A stretch of DNA of 64,000 bases from Candidatus Rifleibacteriota bacterium. Its GTDB lineage: Bacteria; Muiribacteriota; Ozemobacteria; Ozemobacterales; Ozemobacteraceae. Position 1 is the stretch's first letter. Every line of letters starts with the position of its first letter. The stretch is taken from positions 1 through 64,000 of the forward strand of contig JADFZL010000001.1 of assembly GCA_015232575.1 (NCBI GenBank). The letters run 5' to 3'. The notes beneath the pieces were generated by a model. It was not told where the DNA came from and searched no databases. It saw nothing but the letters and a program-made list of their open reading frames with translations. The translations under genes and the position numbers were made by a program. Shown here piece by piece: positions 43,757-52,845 of this stretch.

Positions 43757-45298
43757 ATGAACACAGAAGACAGAACAAACACAGATCAAAAAGCAACTAT
43801 AGACCAAAACACCAAGGTTCAATCTACCGAAGCGCCCTCAATAGAAATTCCTTCAATTGAAATTCCTCAGGCTCCTCTTACAATGTTGAGCGAGCTGCTT
43901 TATGGAATGTCTGAAGCAAGAAACCGTGAAGGTTACCTGGTTGGCGGAACAGTAAGAGATTTATTTCTTAAAAGAACCGACGTAACTGATTTTGATCTGG
44001 CATTCGCAGAAAACCCATCTCCCATGGCAAGCAATTTTGCGAGAGCAAAAAAAGCCGGATTCGTATTGCTCGACGAAGAGCACGCAGTTGCTCGAATCAT
44101 CAGAAGTCACGATGGAGTGAGCTATACATTTGATCTTGCCAAATTCAGGGCTCCAAATATTGACCAGGACTTAGCCGAGAGAGATTTTACCATAAACGCT
44201 ATGTCAATACGTCTTCAGTGGCCGCTTCTTGATCCGCATTTTCAGATCTATGATCCGCTGAACGGGCTCAAACACCTTGCCGAAAAGAAGCTTATTCAGT
44301 GTTCAGATGAAATTTTTAACCAGGACCCGGTAAGATTGATGAGGGCGTTCAGGTTTGCCTCAAAATTCGACTGGGAAATTCCCGAAAAACTTTATGCATT
44401 GATCGTCAGAGACGCAGAGAAACTTAAAAAATGTGCCTTCGAACGCATAAGAGATGAATTTTTCAAAGTTCTGTCCGTAAAAGACAGTTGCAAGTGGATC
44501 AGAAAGATGGATCAATGCGGCATCCTGCAGTTGATTCTTCCGGAACTCATTGTTTCAAAAAATGTTGATCAAAACAGGTGGCACCACCTTGATGTCTTTG
44601 AACACACCCTTCTGGCGCTTGAAAACTTTGAAAAGCAACTTGAGACCGGAATGCCGATTCCGTGCTGGAAAAGAATCAAAGATTTTCTTTCACAGCCAAT
44701 CTCAGGAAACAGGACTTATGAGCAGCTATTTAAGCTTGCCATACTTGTTCATGACATTGGAAAGCCAATCTGCAAAAGGACAGAGGAAGAATCGGGAAAA
44801 ATCGTCTTTCACGGCCATGAAATGGAAGGCTCAAGAATGTGTGAGGAAATCGCTGAAAGGCTTAAGCTTTCAGGAAATGAATGCACTTTTCTGATGAAAG
44901 TCACTAAAAACCACATGCGTCCTGGTGTAATCATTCAGGAAGGCGTCACTGAAAGACGTCTTTTCAAATATTTTTCTGAGACAGGCCGCGATGGCTTAGG
45001 CGTAGCACTCTTATCGCTGGCTGACAGAGAAGCTGCACAAGGTCCGGAAAACAAAGATGAGCTTCCAAAATTCCGAACAGGAATTGAAAATATCATCTCT
45101 GACTTTTTCAAACAGATGGAATACAAACCCAAAAAGCCTTTGCTGACAGGTCACGATCTGATTGCTCATTTCAACCTGGCGCCGGGTCCGCTGTTCAGAA
45201 AAGTTCTTGAAGAAATAAAAGAAGCCCAGCACCTGGGAAAAATTCAGTCCCGGAATGAGGCGCTGGAGCTCGCTGGTAATATAATCAGAGATTCATAA
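43757..45298 (+). CDS. CCA tRNA nucleotidyltransferase / poly(A) polymerase family protein with HD domain
   Basis: 513 residues. The nucleotidyltransferase head has VGGTVRDLFL and TDFDLAF with the metal-binding DxD, followed by RDFTINAMSI and the RNA-binding PVRLMRAFRFASKF. A C-terminal HD domain shows LVHDIGKP and GHEMEGSRMCEEI, as in bacterial CCA-adding enzymes with phosphatase activity. It would add CCA to tRNA ends; the tRNA-Val in this window lacks an encoded CCA, which fits. Poly(A) polymerase or A-adding activity remains possible. The N-terminal 40 residues are low-complexity, with SIEIPSIEIP repeated, and may be unstructured or non-native. Confidence 0.9.
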   Translation: MNTEDRTNTDQKATIDQNTKVQSTEAPSIEIPSIEIPQAPLTMLSELLYGMSEARNREGYLVGGTVRDLFLKRTDVTDFDLAFAENPSPMASNFARAKKAGFVLLDEEHAVARIIRSHDGVSYTFDLAKFRAPNIDQDLAERDFTINAMSIRLQWPLLDPHFQIYDPLNGLKHLAEKKLIQCSDEIFNQDPVRLMRAFRFASKFDWEIPEKLYALIVRDAEKLKKCAFERIRDEFFKVLSVKDSCKWIRKMDQCGILQLILPELIVSKNVDQNRWHHLDVFEHTLLALENFEKQLETGMPIPCWKRIKDFLSQPISGNRTYEQLFKLAILVHDIGKPICKRTEEESGKIVFHGHEMEGSRMCEEIAERLKLSGNECTFLMKVTKNHMRPGVIIQEGVTERRLFKYFSETGRDGLGVALLSLADREAAQGPENKDELPKFRTGIENIISDFFKQMEYKPKKPLLTGHDLIAHFNLAPGPLFRKVLEEIKEAQHLGKIQSRNEALELAGNIIRDS

Positions 45299-45320
45299 TA
45301 CAATGGAAAGATAAAGATTT

Positions 45321-45374
45321 TTAACCACGGAATTACACGGAAGAGCACGGAATTAGATTGTCGTTCGAGATGAC
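45321..45374. repeat. Simple repeat CCACGGAATTACACGG plus family A half
   Basis: CCACGGAATTACACGGAAGA is a 9-bp-period simple repeat (also at 59523 and 61172). It is directly followed by a half family A arm (TCGTTCGAGATGACAG), so the spacer between the convergent genes is wholly repeat. Confidence 0.55.
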
Positions 45375-45377
45375 AGC

Positions 45378-46277
45378 CTACATTTCCTCTATGACACTTC
45401 TGGTTTTTATCCGGGATTCGCAACTTCTTATCAGGTCTGTAGAAAGCTCTGAAAGCCATTTCAGAGACACGTAGTCGTCGCAACCGAAAAGATTATCTTT
45501 TCTGGCTAGATGTATTCCAAGTGAATCAAGAGTTTCAACTGGAATGTTCATAAAATGGAACTTCGGGATGTCGTTGTATGCCAGTTCTGTACTTCCGCAG
45601 TCTGAGACATCAAAAATATCGGAAACCAGCCTGAAAAGGAATACTGCGACGTCTGCTCTTGTCACTCTGGAATCGCTGTCATCTGCCCAGGTTATCTCAG
45701 CGGACTGCAAGTATTTTCTCGAATCAGCAAATTCAGAACCTCTGACAAGATTTCTCTCCTTAAGAACTGGAGAAAATGCTTCCATAAGGATGTTTCCGAC
45801 GCGGACAAGGTCTTTGCGCGTCAATTCACGTGTAATATCTTCTCTGTTCAGCATACTCTTTATCTGAACAGCGACATTACCTGAATTTTTATCGGATGAA
45901 CCTGGCATGGCAACACCTGATTGAGCGCTTTCGGGAAGAATTTTCGAAAATTCACTGCTCTTCATGCCCATTGTTCCAAAAGCAAACACGAACAAAAGAC
46001 CGCCAAAGGCAAACCCTGCAACTACGGGCTTGAGACGCCTGCCGAAAAGCGCGAACAAAGTTTCCTGAACTTTGAATTTCACTCTCATCCAGAACGAAAG
46101 TGCCTGCCCGCATCCGCCGCAGAATACAGACTTTGGTACATTGCTCGTTCCGCACAGATCACATTTCACGTTGAAATGATATCCGCACCACGGGCAGCTC
46201 GAAGACGCTTCTCTGATTGCCTGATCGCACTTTGGACAAAATCTGGTTTTTATCTTCATAATTGTCTTGTCTTTCAT
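45378..46277 (-). CDS. Zinc-ribbon membrane protein with an SLH-like C-terminus
   Basis: 299 residues. Three Cys pairs, FCPKC, SCPWC and KCDLC, followed by FCGGC, form tandem zinc ribbons (residues 13-58). One membrane helix follows (VVAGFAFGGLLFVFAFGTMG, about 85-105). The outer part has a weak S-layer-homology pattern (ITWADDSDSRVTRADVAVFLFRLVSDIF) and cysteines near the end. The ribbon side would face the cytoplasm. No function assigned. It is the last gene of a likely minus-strand group with hfq and the 46759 gene; the ATG at 46259 is an alternative start. Confidence 0.75.
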   Translation of the reverse strand: MKDKTIMKIKTRFCPKCDQAIREASSSCPWCGYHFNVKCDLCGTSNVPKSVFCGGCGQALSFWMRVKFKVQETLFALFGRRLKPVVAGFAFGGLLFVFAFGTMGMKSSEFSKILPESAQSGVAMPGSSDKNSGNVAVQIKSMLNREDITRELTRKDLVRVGNILMEAFSPVLKERNLVRGSEFADSRKYLQSAEITWADDSDSRVTRADVAVFLFRLVSDIFDVSDCGSTELAYNDIPKFHFMNIPVETLDSLGIHLARKDNLFGCDDYVSLKWLSELSTDLIRSCESRIKTRSVIEEM

Positions 46278-46332
46278 GTCTATCGATGAATTTTGAATTC
46301 AGACATTAAATCGACAAAACAACTGAAGAAGC

Positions 46333-46737
46333 TTAATACTTTTTTACAGTTTTTCTTGGCGGCGGCGGATCATCGCCATCATCATCAAAGTAATCATCGC
46401 CGGAAGTTATTCCGGAGTATGTCGGCTTTTCTGAAGGTGAGCCGATAGTTGCGCCAGAAGACGGACGTATCGGTGGCCCGCCAACAATAACATCGTCATC
46501 AAATCCACCGGGTCCAAATCCAACCCTCTTCTTGGGCAGGACTTTGATGTAAAGAATGGCAGATTTGTAGATAACTTCGTTCTGATCCTTAAAGGAAAGA
46601 GAAATGGAATACTGATCATAAGCCAGAAGTTTGCCACGAAGACTTGTGCCTGTGTTTAAAATAACTTCGATAGACTTATGTTTCTTCCGGACTTCAGATA
46701 AAAACATATTCTGAACTTTTGAATTATATTGTGTCAT
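46333..46737 (-). CDS. hfq: Hfq-family RNA-binding protein with unusual Sm2 motif and long tail
   Basis: 134 residues. Residues 6-66 match Hfq: VQNMFLSEVRKK at the start with Q9 and hydrophobic positions, GTSLRGKLLAYDQYSISL (Sm1) and NEVIYKSAILYI (Sm2). The usual YKHAI reads YKSAI here, so the conserved His is Ser59. The C-terminal 65 residues are Gly/Pro/Asp-rich and probably disordered (DDDGDDPPPPRK). Hfq rings bind U-rich and A-rich RNA for small-RNA regulation. The substitution could change uridine-tract binding at the proximal face. Neighbours are not the usual miaA/hflX. Confidence 0.85.
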   Translation of the reverse strand: MTQYNSKVQNMFLSEVRKKHKSIEVILNTGTSLRGKLLAYDQYSISLSFKDQNEVIYKSAILYIKVLPKKRVGFGPGGFDDDVIVGGPPIRPSSGATIGSPSEKPTYSGITSGDDYFDDDGDDPPPPRKTVKKY

Positions 46738-46758
46738 TATAATGCCTCACATTTTTTA

Positions 46759-47466
46759 TCATTTCATCATTGCAAGAGCGCGGGTTTTCGTCTGAAGTGT
46801 CTCAAGCAGTTTATCAATCTTCTGAGCTTCCAGGGCAGAATCTTCCGCAAGTTTTTTCATTTCGTTTGCAACCACCATAAATGCCAGACCGGTCTCGCCA
46901 ACCCTTGCCGCTTCAATTGAAGCATTAAGCGACAAAAGATTACTCTTTCTGGCTATTTTCGTAATAACCCTGATTACATCCTGCATCTGGTTGGCCGATC
47001 CCTCAAGTTCTTTCAGGTGGAGGTTTGTTGTCCTGAGGCGCTCAGTCATCATCTTTAAGATCTGAAAGGTAAGTTCCGGATTGTCAGAAACAAGTTTGCG
47101 GAAATCTTCTTTGGTAATAACAAAAAAAACGGTATCTGATACAGTGACAATAGAAGCAGAACGCGGCTGATCATCAATAACTGCCATGTCTCCGATAACA
47201 GCATTCTTGCTAAGCGTTGCCAGAACGGATTCGTTCCCTGACAAATCCCGCTTCATTACATTAACTCTGCCGGATTTAATTATATATAAAGCATCGCCCG
47301 GTTCACCTTCCTTGAAAACAACTGTTTTTGCAAGAACCGGATGCTCAACGGCAATTAAAGCAATCTCCGAGAGAGCTCTTTCGTTTAAATTGCGAAAGAG
47401 AGGAACAATTTTCAAAAATTGGATTTTTTCTTTTTCGTTTTCAGCCATGACCTGAAAATCTAGCAT
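46759..47466 (-). CDS. Cyclic-nucleotide-binding domain fused to a chemoreceptor-type hairpin
   Basis: 235 residues. Residues 15-125 are a CNB domain: VFKEGEPGDALYIIKSGRVNV, and IGDMAVIDDQPRSASIV around the phosphate-binding cassette. Residues 145-225 match the tip of methyl-accepting chemotaxis proteins (ITKIARKSNLLSLNASIEAA, RVGETGLAFMVVANEMKKLA), the part that binds CheA/CheW. No membrane segment is present. A soluble CNB-MCP fusion could report cyclic nucleotide levels to a chemosensory array; that is inference. It is followed by hfq 21 nt downstream. Confidence 0.85.
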   Translation of the reverse strand: MLDFQVMAENEKEKIQFLKIVPLFRNLNERALSEIALIAVEHPVLAKTVVFKEGEPGDALYIIKSGRVNVMKRDLSGNESVLATLSKNAVIGDMAVIDDQPRSASIVTVSDTVFFVITKEDFRKLVSDNPELTFQILKMMTERLRTTNLHLKELEGSANQMQDVIRVITKIARKSNLLSLNASIEAARVGETGLAFMVVANEMKKLAEDSALEAQKIDKLLETLQTKTRALAMMK

Positions 47467-47591
47467 TAGCTCAGGCGTGTGTCAATCAGGAAAATAATTA
47501 TTTATTTATTTTCGACAAAATATTATTCTGAATGTTGATTAACTCACGGATTACTGTTATAGTTGGGCAGATTTTTTCTGAGGAAAAAAAA

Positions 47592-48902
47592 ATGAATATT
47601 AAAGAATTTGATTGGCTTGAATCACATAAGGCATGTAAAAGTCCGTATGGACTGAACCGAATGGAGCATCTCATGGAAAAACTTGAGATGCCAAACCTTG
47701 ATTCAGCTTGCGTATTAATTGGCGGAACAAATGGAAAAGGTTCCGTAACAAGCATTCTGGAATCAATTTCCATTTCAGGCACGAAAAATGAAACTCTTTT
47801 CGAAGATATCAGCAATTACAGTGTTGCTTCAACAATTTCGCCGCATCTGCTTCATTTCACTGAACGTATCAGACTTCAGGGCAAAAAAATGTCCGACAAA
47901 ATGTGGATCGAAGGCATAAATTCGATAAAAAAAATTGTTAAGGATATGAAGCAGGACCCGAATATCGGTGAACCAAGTTTCTTCGAGCTTGTCACTTCCA
48001 TTTTCTTCTGGTCGCTGCGCGAATCACTCACTGATCTGGCTTTTGTAGAAGTTGGACTGGGCGGAAAGCTTGATGCAACAAACGTTTGTCAGCCGGAAAT
48101 ATCTGTCATTACTAACATCGGAACAGATCACAAAGAATATCTCGGACCCGATAAACCCTCAATTGCACGTGAAAAACTCGGAATACTTAGAAAAAGAGGC
48201 ACTTTAATCACTTCCGAGAAAGACCCTGAAATACTGAAAATTTTCGAAAATGAGTGTGTCGAAAAAAAGGCAGATCTGATATTATCAGACCAGAAATCAG
48301 CTTTTACACTGCTGGAAAGCACTTCAAAGCATCACAAAATATTTCTTCCCGGTTCAGAAGAACCAGTCATATTTCCCCTTCCAGGCAGGCATCAGCTTGA
48401 CAACCTTGCACTTTCACTTGCCGTAATTGAAAAACTGAGAAAAAACGACTTTCAATTTTCGGAAGATTCAATCAGGGAAGGAATCAGAAACGTCCGCTGG
48501 CCTGGCAGACTTCAATGGGTCGAGGACAGAACTGGCTATCCGCCGATACTTCTTGACGGCGCTCACAACCGTGAAGGATTGGCATCACTCAAAAATTATC
48601 TGAACGATTTTCCACTTCCCAAGCCGCTTCACCTGATTCTCGGAGTGCTTTCAAATAAGCCAGCAATCGAAATGGCACACGATCTGGCACCATATGCTGA
48701 CACACTTATCTTTGTTCCACCAAAAGCAAATCATGCAACAGAAGAAAGCGAATTCAACGAACTCATAAAACCTCTTGACAAACGCTGGCAATGGTGCAAC
48801 TCACTTTCTGACGCTCTTGAGCAGGGTAAAAATTCAGGTTCCATCCTCGTCTCAGGCTCACTGTACCTAATATCTGACTTTTTCGCTTTACATAAGTTTT
48901 AA
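47592..48902 (+). CDS. folC: Folylpolyglutamate synthase / dihydrofolate synthase
   Basis: 436 residues from ATG 47592, with GAGG upstream; the ATG at 47532 is not needed. Mur-ligase fold: VLIGGTNGKGSVTSILE is the P-loop, VEVGLGGKLDATNVCQPE and TNIGTDHKEYLG are typical, and GRHQLDNLALSLAV and LLDGAHNREGL mark the C-terminal domain. It adds glutamates to folates, in line with the C1 genes nearby. It starts divergently from the CNB gene and is 22 nt before namZ. Confidence 0.95.
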   Translation: MNIKEFDWLESHKACKSPYGLNRMEHLMEKLEMPNLDSACVLIGGTNGKGSVTSILESISISGTKNETLFEDISNYSVASTISPHLLHFTERIRLQGKKMSDKMWIEGINSIKKIVKDMKQDPNIGEPSFFELVTSIFFWSLRESLTDLAFVEVGLGGKLDATNVCQPEISVITNIGTDHKEYLGPDKPSIAREKLGILRKRGTLITSEKDPEILKIFENECVEKKADLILSDQKSAFTLLESTSKHHKIFLPGSEEPVIFPLPGRHQLDNLALSLAVIEKLRKNDFQFSEDSIREGIRNVRWPGRLQWVEDRTGYPPILLDGAHNREGLASLKNYLNDFPLPKPLHLILGVLSNKPAIEMAHDLAPYADTLIFVPPKANHATEESEFNELIKPLDKRWQWCNSLSDALEQGKNSGSILVSGSLYLISDFFALHKF

Positions 48903-48924
48903 AGAGGGGGCACGCAGGCAACAA

Positions 48925-50085
48925 ATGTCAAAATTCGAACTTGGGCTGGAAGATTTTCTCAGGGACAGATCTTTAACCGGGAAAGCCGGACTTGTAACAA
49001 ATAATACTGGCCGTGACAGAAACGGCGTCCACCTCGTTGAGCGTATTGCAGGCTGCCGCGAGTTAAAATTTTCTCTCGCAAAAATATTTTCACCTGAGCA
49101 CGGATTTACTTCAGATGCTCCTGACGGTGAAGCGGTCTCAGATTCGCAGCATTCATCAACAAAAATTCCCATCGTCAGCCTTTACGGACAGAAAAAATCA
49201 CCTGACCCTGAAGACATTAAAGGACTTGATTTTCTGGTTTTTGATATTCAGGATGTTGGAGTGCGTTTCTATACTTATATCTCAACGCTGCGCAATATTA
49301 TTGACACGTGTGCAGCAAATCGTATTCCTTTATTGATTGCTGATCGTCCGAATTTTATTGGTGCCGATGTAATAGAAGGTCCTGCACTTCAGGATGGCTA
49401 TAATTCATTCGTAGGGCATCTTCCAGTGCCTCTCAGATATGGCATGACGTGTGGTGAACTCGCTCAATGGTGGAACAATCGCCTCCCTGAACCAGCTGAG
49501 CTGAAAATTTATCAATGTAAGAATTACTACCGCGAAAGCACCTTCGAAGACCTTGATTTTCCGTGGTTTCAGCCTTCACCAAGTATGACATCACCTGAAA
49601 CCGCAAGGTTTTACCCGGGTACATGCCTTTTCGAAGGAACAAACCTCTCAGAAGGACGCGGCACAGATAAACCTTTTCAGAAAATTGGCGCCCCCTGGAT
49701 AGATTCAAAGAGCTGGGTTTCTGAACTGAAACCAATTCTTCCAGAAGACATCGAAGTGTCAGAAACAACCTTCGTTCCAACTTTTTCAAAATTTCAGGGC
49801 GAAAAGTGCCACGGAATTTACTTAACTTCCAAATCGAAAAAAATCACCAACTCCGTCAACATCACATTAAGATGCTTTTCCACTCTGATGAAAACAAATA
49901 GAACAAACCTTGTATTTGAAGGCCGAAGCAACCTTCACTACCCATTCATTGATTATCTTGCCGGAAACTCCTGGCTGCGAACATCTCTCGAAAACAATGC
50001 CCCAGTTTCCGAAATCGAAAACCGCCTTCCCGAAAATTGCGAAGACTTCCTAAAAACAAGAAAGAATGCTCTTCTTTACAAATAA
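48925..50085 (+). CDS. DUF1343/NamZ-type exo-beta-N-acetylmuramidase
   Basis: 386 residues; the sequence before the ATG (AGAGGGGGC) is a poor ribosome site but the family start is clear. Matches DUF1343: GLVTNNTGRDRNGVHLVE, KIFSPEHGF, FDIQDVGVRFYTYISTL, LIADRPNFIGAD, RYGMTCGELAQWW and GTNLSEGRGTDKPF. Characterised members release N-acetylmuramic acid from peptidoglycan fragments. No signal peptide is present, so a cytoplasmic role in muropeptide recycling is likely; many homologues are exported. Co-transcribed with folC by spacing. Confidence 0.88.
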   Translation: MSKFELGLEDFLRDRSLTGKAGLVTNNTGRDRNGVHLVERIAGCRELKFSLAKIFSPEHGFTSDAPDGEAVSDSQHSSTKIPIVSLYGQKKSPDPEDIKGLDFLVFDIQDVGVRFYTYISTLRNIIDTCAANRIPLLIADRPNFIGADVIEGPALQDGYNSFVGHLPVPLRYGMTCGELAQWWNNRLPEPAELKIYQCKNYYRESTFEDLDFPWFQPSPSMTSPETARFYPGTCLFEGTNLSEGRGTDKPFQKIGAPWIDSKSWVSELKPILPEDIEVSETTFVPTFSKFQGEKCHGIYLTSKSKKITNSVNITLRCFSTLMKTNRTNLVFEGRSNLHYPFIDYLAGNSWLRTSLENNAPVSEIENRLPENCEDFLKTRKNALLYK

Positions 50086-50195
50086 AAATAGTCAGTATAT
50101 TAAGAAAAAAAAATTATTGAATTTTTTATTTTTTTGTCGTAACCTGTCAGATTAAGACTGATTCATAATTATATAATACTCAGGAGCGGATTATA

Positions 50196-51647
50196 ATGAA
50201 AAAAACCAAGATTTTAAGCCAGATACTGACGATTTTTGAAGAAATCAGTTCTGTGCCGCGCGGCTCTGGAAACGAAGCAGGAATTATCAGCTGGCTTCAA
50301 AAACGTGCAGAAGATAACGGTTTCAAGTGTCAGACAGATGAAGTGGGAAATGTATTAATAAAAGTTCCTGCATCAAAAGGCAAGGAAAAATCGCCTACAA
50401 TAATATTTCAATGCCACATGGACATGGTGTGCGAAAAAACACCTGATTCAAAACACGATTTTTTGAAAGATCCAATTAAATTAGTTTACGACGAAGATAT
50501 TTTAAAAGCTGAAACAACGAGTCTCGGCGCTGATAATGGCATCGGAATGGCGCTGGCTTTTGCAGCAGCGGAAGATCCGGTTATACCGCACCCGCCACTG
50601 GAACTACTCTTCACCGTTGATGAAGAAAGAGGTCTTACAGGCGCAAAGGCACTTAAACCAGGCTTCCTCAAGGGAACAAAACTTGTTAATCTTGATTCCG
50701 AAGATGAGGGCGTGTTTACAATCGGCTGCGCTGGCGGAATAGACACTCACATTTCACTGCCGCTTTATTACGAGGAAGTTCCTCAGAACTTTACATCATA
50801 TAAGATCGCCACCGGCGGAATGACCGGCGGACATTCCGGTTGCAACATTCATAATGAACGCGCAAATGCAATAAGGGTTCTGTGCAGAACTCTCCACTTA
50901 ATCAGCGGAGCCATTCCGTTCAGAATGGCATATATTTCCGGCGGAACAGCTCATAATGCAATTCCCAGATCATCCGAAACTGTCATCTACCTTCCGGAAG
51001 ATAAAATCAGTGAATTAAAGAAAATTGTTGAAAATTGCAATGAAACATTCAGCGCTGAATTCAAGCCAACTGATCCGAATCTCAGCATTACATGCGCTCC
51101 TTTCTCAGGATTTCCTGATAGAAGAGCCATGAACGAATATTATTCCCTCAAGACCGTTGACCTGGTGCTCGCTCTGCCACATGGAGTAGCAGCACGCTCA
51201 GTCGAAATGCCTGAACTCGTCGAAACATCTAATAACCTTGCCGTCGTATCAGTCGTCAATGGATGTCTTGAAATTACAACCAGCCAGAGATCTTCTGTTC
51301 CATCAAGACTGGTTGGTATTACAAGTAAAATAGAGGCAGTTGCCAGACTTGCAGGCGCAAACTTCAAGAGTGGAACAGGATATCCGCCCTGGAAGCCTAA
51401 TTTTGATTCAGAATTCCTCGCAATGGCAAAAGCAATCTTCAAAAAGCAATTTAAGAAGGATGCTAAGGTTGAAGTAATTCACGCAGGCCTGGAATGCGGA
51501 CTTATCGGTTCAATTGATCCGAAAATGGAAATGATTTCTCTCGGACCGACCATCAGGAATCCGCATTCGCCAGATGAATATCTCGAAGTTTCTTCTGTTG
51601 AGAAAGTCTGGAAATTTATCATTGCACTATTGAAAGAAATAAAGTAA
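50196..51647 (+). CDS. pepD: Aminoacyl-histidine dipeptidase (peptidase family M20C, PepD)
   Basis: 483 residues, AGGAGCG ribosome site. Zinc-binding residues are in FQCHMDMVCE (H, D), SLGADNGIG, FTVDEERGLTGA, NLDSEDEG and the C-terminal HAGLECGLIG; GGMTGGHSGCNIH belongs to the lid domain. PepD cleaves Xaa-His and other dipeptides in the cytoplasm, so it would feed amino acids to the catabolic glycine pathway. A strong terminator ends it. Confidence 0.95.
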   Translation: MKKTKILSQILTIFEEISSVPRGSGNEAGIISWLQKRAEDNGFKCQTDEVGNVLIKVPASKGKEKSPTIIFQCHMDMVCEKTPDSKHDFLKDPIKLVYDEDILKAETTSLGADNGIGMALAFAAAEDPVIPHPPLELLFTVDEERGLTGAKALKPGFLKGTKLVNLDSEDEGVFTIGCAGGIDTHISLPLYYEEVPQNFTSYKIATGGMTGGHSGCNIHNERANAIRVLCRTLHLISGAIPFRMAYISGGTAHNAIPRSSETVIYLPEDKISELKKIVENCNETFSAEFKPTDPNLSITCAPFSGFPDRRAMNEYYSLKTVDLVLALPHGVAARSVEMPELVETSNNLAVVSVVNGCLEITTSQRSSVPSRLVGITSKIEAVARLAGANFKSGTGYPPWKPNFDSEFLAMAKAIFKKQFKKDAKVEVIHAGLECGLIGSIDPKMEMISLGPTIRNPHSPDEYLEVSSVEKVWKFIIALLKEIK

Positions 51648-51665
51648 ATTCCGCCACAACAAATT

Positions 51666-51709
51666 ACAACCCCCGGTCGATTCGTTTTTAATCAACGACC
51701 GGGGGTTGT
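51666..51709. terminator. Bidirectional terminator between pepD and coaD
   Basis: A 14-bp perfect stem, ACAACCCCCGGTCG with CGACCGGGGGTTGT, around a 16-nt loop; it lies 18 nt after the pepD stop and 8 nt after the coaD stop of the opposite strand. Confidence 0.85.
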
Positions 51710-51716
51710 TGCAATA

Positions 51717-52223
51717 CTAAGCTGGCTTTTTTTTCAGAGTAAATTTTGTATTAAAGACCTTTTTCAACTCTTCACCAACATTTGCTGGTACAAGTGGCTC
51801 GATATTGCCTCCGTATCTTGCGATTTCCTTGACGATGCTCGAACTTAGAAATGAACAATGAGCAGATGACATTAAAAAGATTGTCTCAAGATCAGGCGCG
51901 AGTTGTTTGTTTATTGTAGCAAGCTGAAGTTCATACTCATAATCAGAAACGGCACGCAATCCACGAATTACAGAACATGCTCCGACTTTTTTGCAGAAAT
52001 CGACCAGAAGACCGTCAAACTGCGATACTTCTACGTTTTCCATTTTTGCAGAAACTTTTTCAATCATTTCAATCCGCTTTGAAGAAGCAAAAAGGCTGTT
52101 TTTGTTCGGATTAATAAGAACCGCAACAATCAGCTTATCGAACATTTTCAGGCTTCTTTCAAGAATATCCAGATGTCCATTGGTAAAAGGGTCAAAACTT
52201 CCTGGATAAACAGCTATTCTCAT
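51717..52223 (-). CDS. coaD: Phosphopantetheine adenylyltransferase
   Basis: 168 residues from ATG 52223, preceded by GGGAGA that overlaps the maf stop (1-nt gap); an in-frame start upstream would be inside maf. CoaD adds AMP to 4'-phosphopantetheine in coenzyme A synthesis. The nucleotidyltransferase motif is IAVYPGSFDPFTNGHLDIL, with SVIRGLRAVSDYEYELQ and MSSAHCSFLSSSIVKEIA further on. It ends the operon Gx transporter-maf-coaD. Confidence 0.97.
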   Translation of the reverse strand: MRIAVYPGSFDPFTNGHLDILERSLKMFDKLIVAVLINPNKNSLFASSKRIEMIEKVSAKMENVEVSQFDGLLVDFCKKVGACSVIRGLRAVSDYEYELQLATINKQLAPDLETIFLMSSAHCSFLSSSIVKEIARYGGNIEPLVPANVGEELKKVFNTKFTLKKKPA

Positions 52224-52224
52224 A

Positions 52225-52845
52225 CTATTCTCCCTGTTTGATGTAATCGAAAATGTCATATCCCGCCTGTTTTAAAAGATTACTGAAAGCAACAACGGGA
52301 AATCCGACAACATTATAATAGCAACCCTCAAGCTTTTCAACAAAAAGTCCGGCAATTCCCTGAACTGCATAGGCACCGGCTTTATCGTAAGGCTCGGGTG
52401 TTGAAACGTAGTGGTCTATTTCCTTTTTTGCAAGCTTTCTGAAATAAACTTTTGTAATTTCCGAATGGGTCAAAGTAACAAACTTTTTTACATCAACAAT
52501 TGAGATTCCTGTTATTACCTTGTGAACCGTGCCACTGAGCATTTCAAGCATCTGCCTGGCATCTTCCCGGTCTTTTGGTTTGCCGAGAATGGCTCTGTCG
52601 ACAACAACAATAGTATCAGCGCCGATTATCAGACCGTCCCTGACAAGCCCGGCAGCATGGAAAGCTTTCATAGCAGCCAGTTTTCCGGCTTGTTCAACCG
52701 GAAGAAGCTCTTCTACATCTGAGGCTTTTTCCTGATAAGGGGACTGAATAATCTCAAATTTAATGCCAAGATCAGCAAGAATCTGCTTTCTTCTCGGAGA
52801 CTGCGAAGCAAGATAAAGTGGCGGCAAATCAAAAAATTCACCCAT
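52225..52845 (-). CDS. maf: Maf-family nucleoside triphosphate pyrophosphatase
   Basis: 206 residues. Family motifs: LASQSPRRKQILADLGI, ADTIVVVDRAILGKPKD, AYAVQGIAGLFVEKLEG and NVVGFPV. Maf enzymes hydrolyse non-canonical nucleotides such as dTTP/UTP or modified forms. The start overlaps the stop of the Gx transporter gene by 8 bases, and coaD starts just after its stop, so the three are co-translated. Confidence 0.94.
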   Translation of the reverse strand: MGEFFDLPPLYLASQSPRRKQILADLGIKFEIIQSPYQEKASDVEELLPVEQAGKLAAMKAFHAAGLVRDGLIIGADTIVVVDRAILGKPKDREDARQMLEMLSGTVHKVITGISIVDVKKFVTLTHSEITKVYFRKLAKKEIDHYVSTPEPYDKAGAYAVQGIAGLFVEKLEGCYYNVVGFPVVAFSNLLKQAGYDIFDYIKQGE

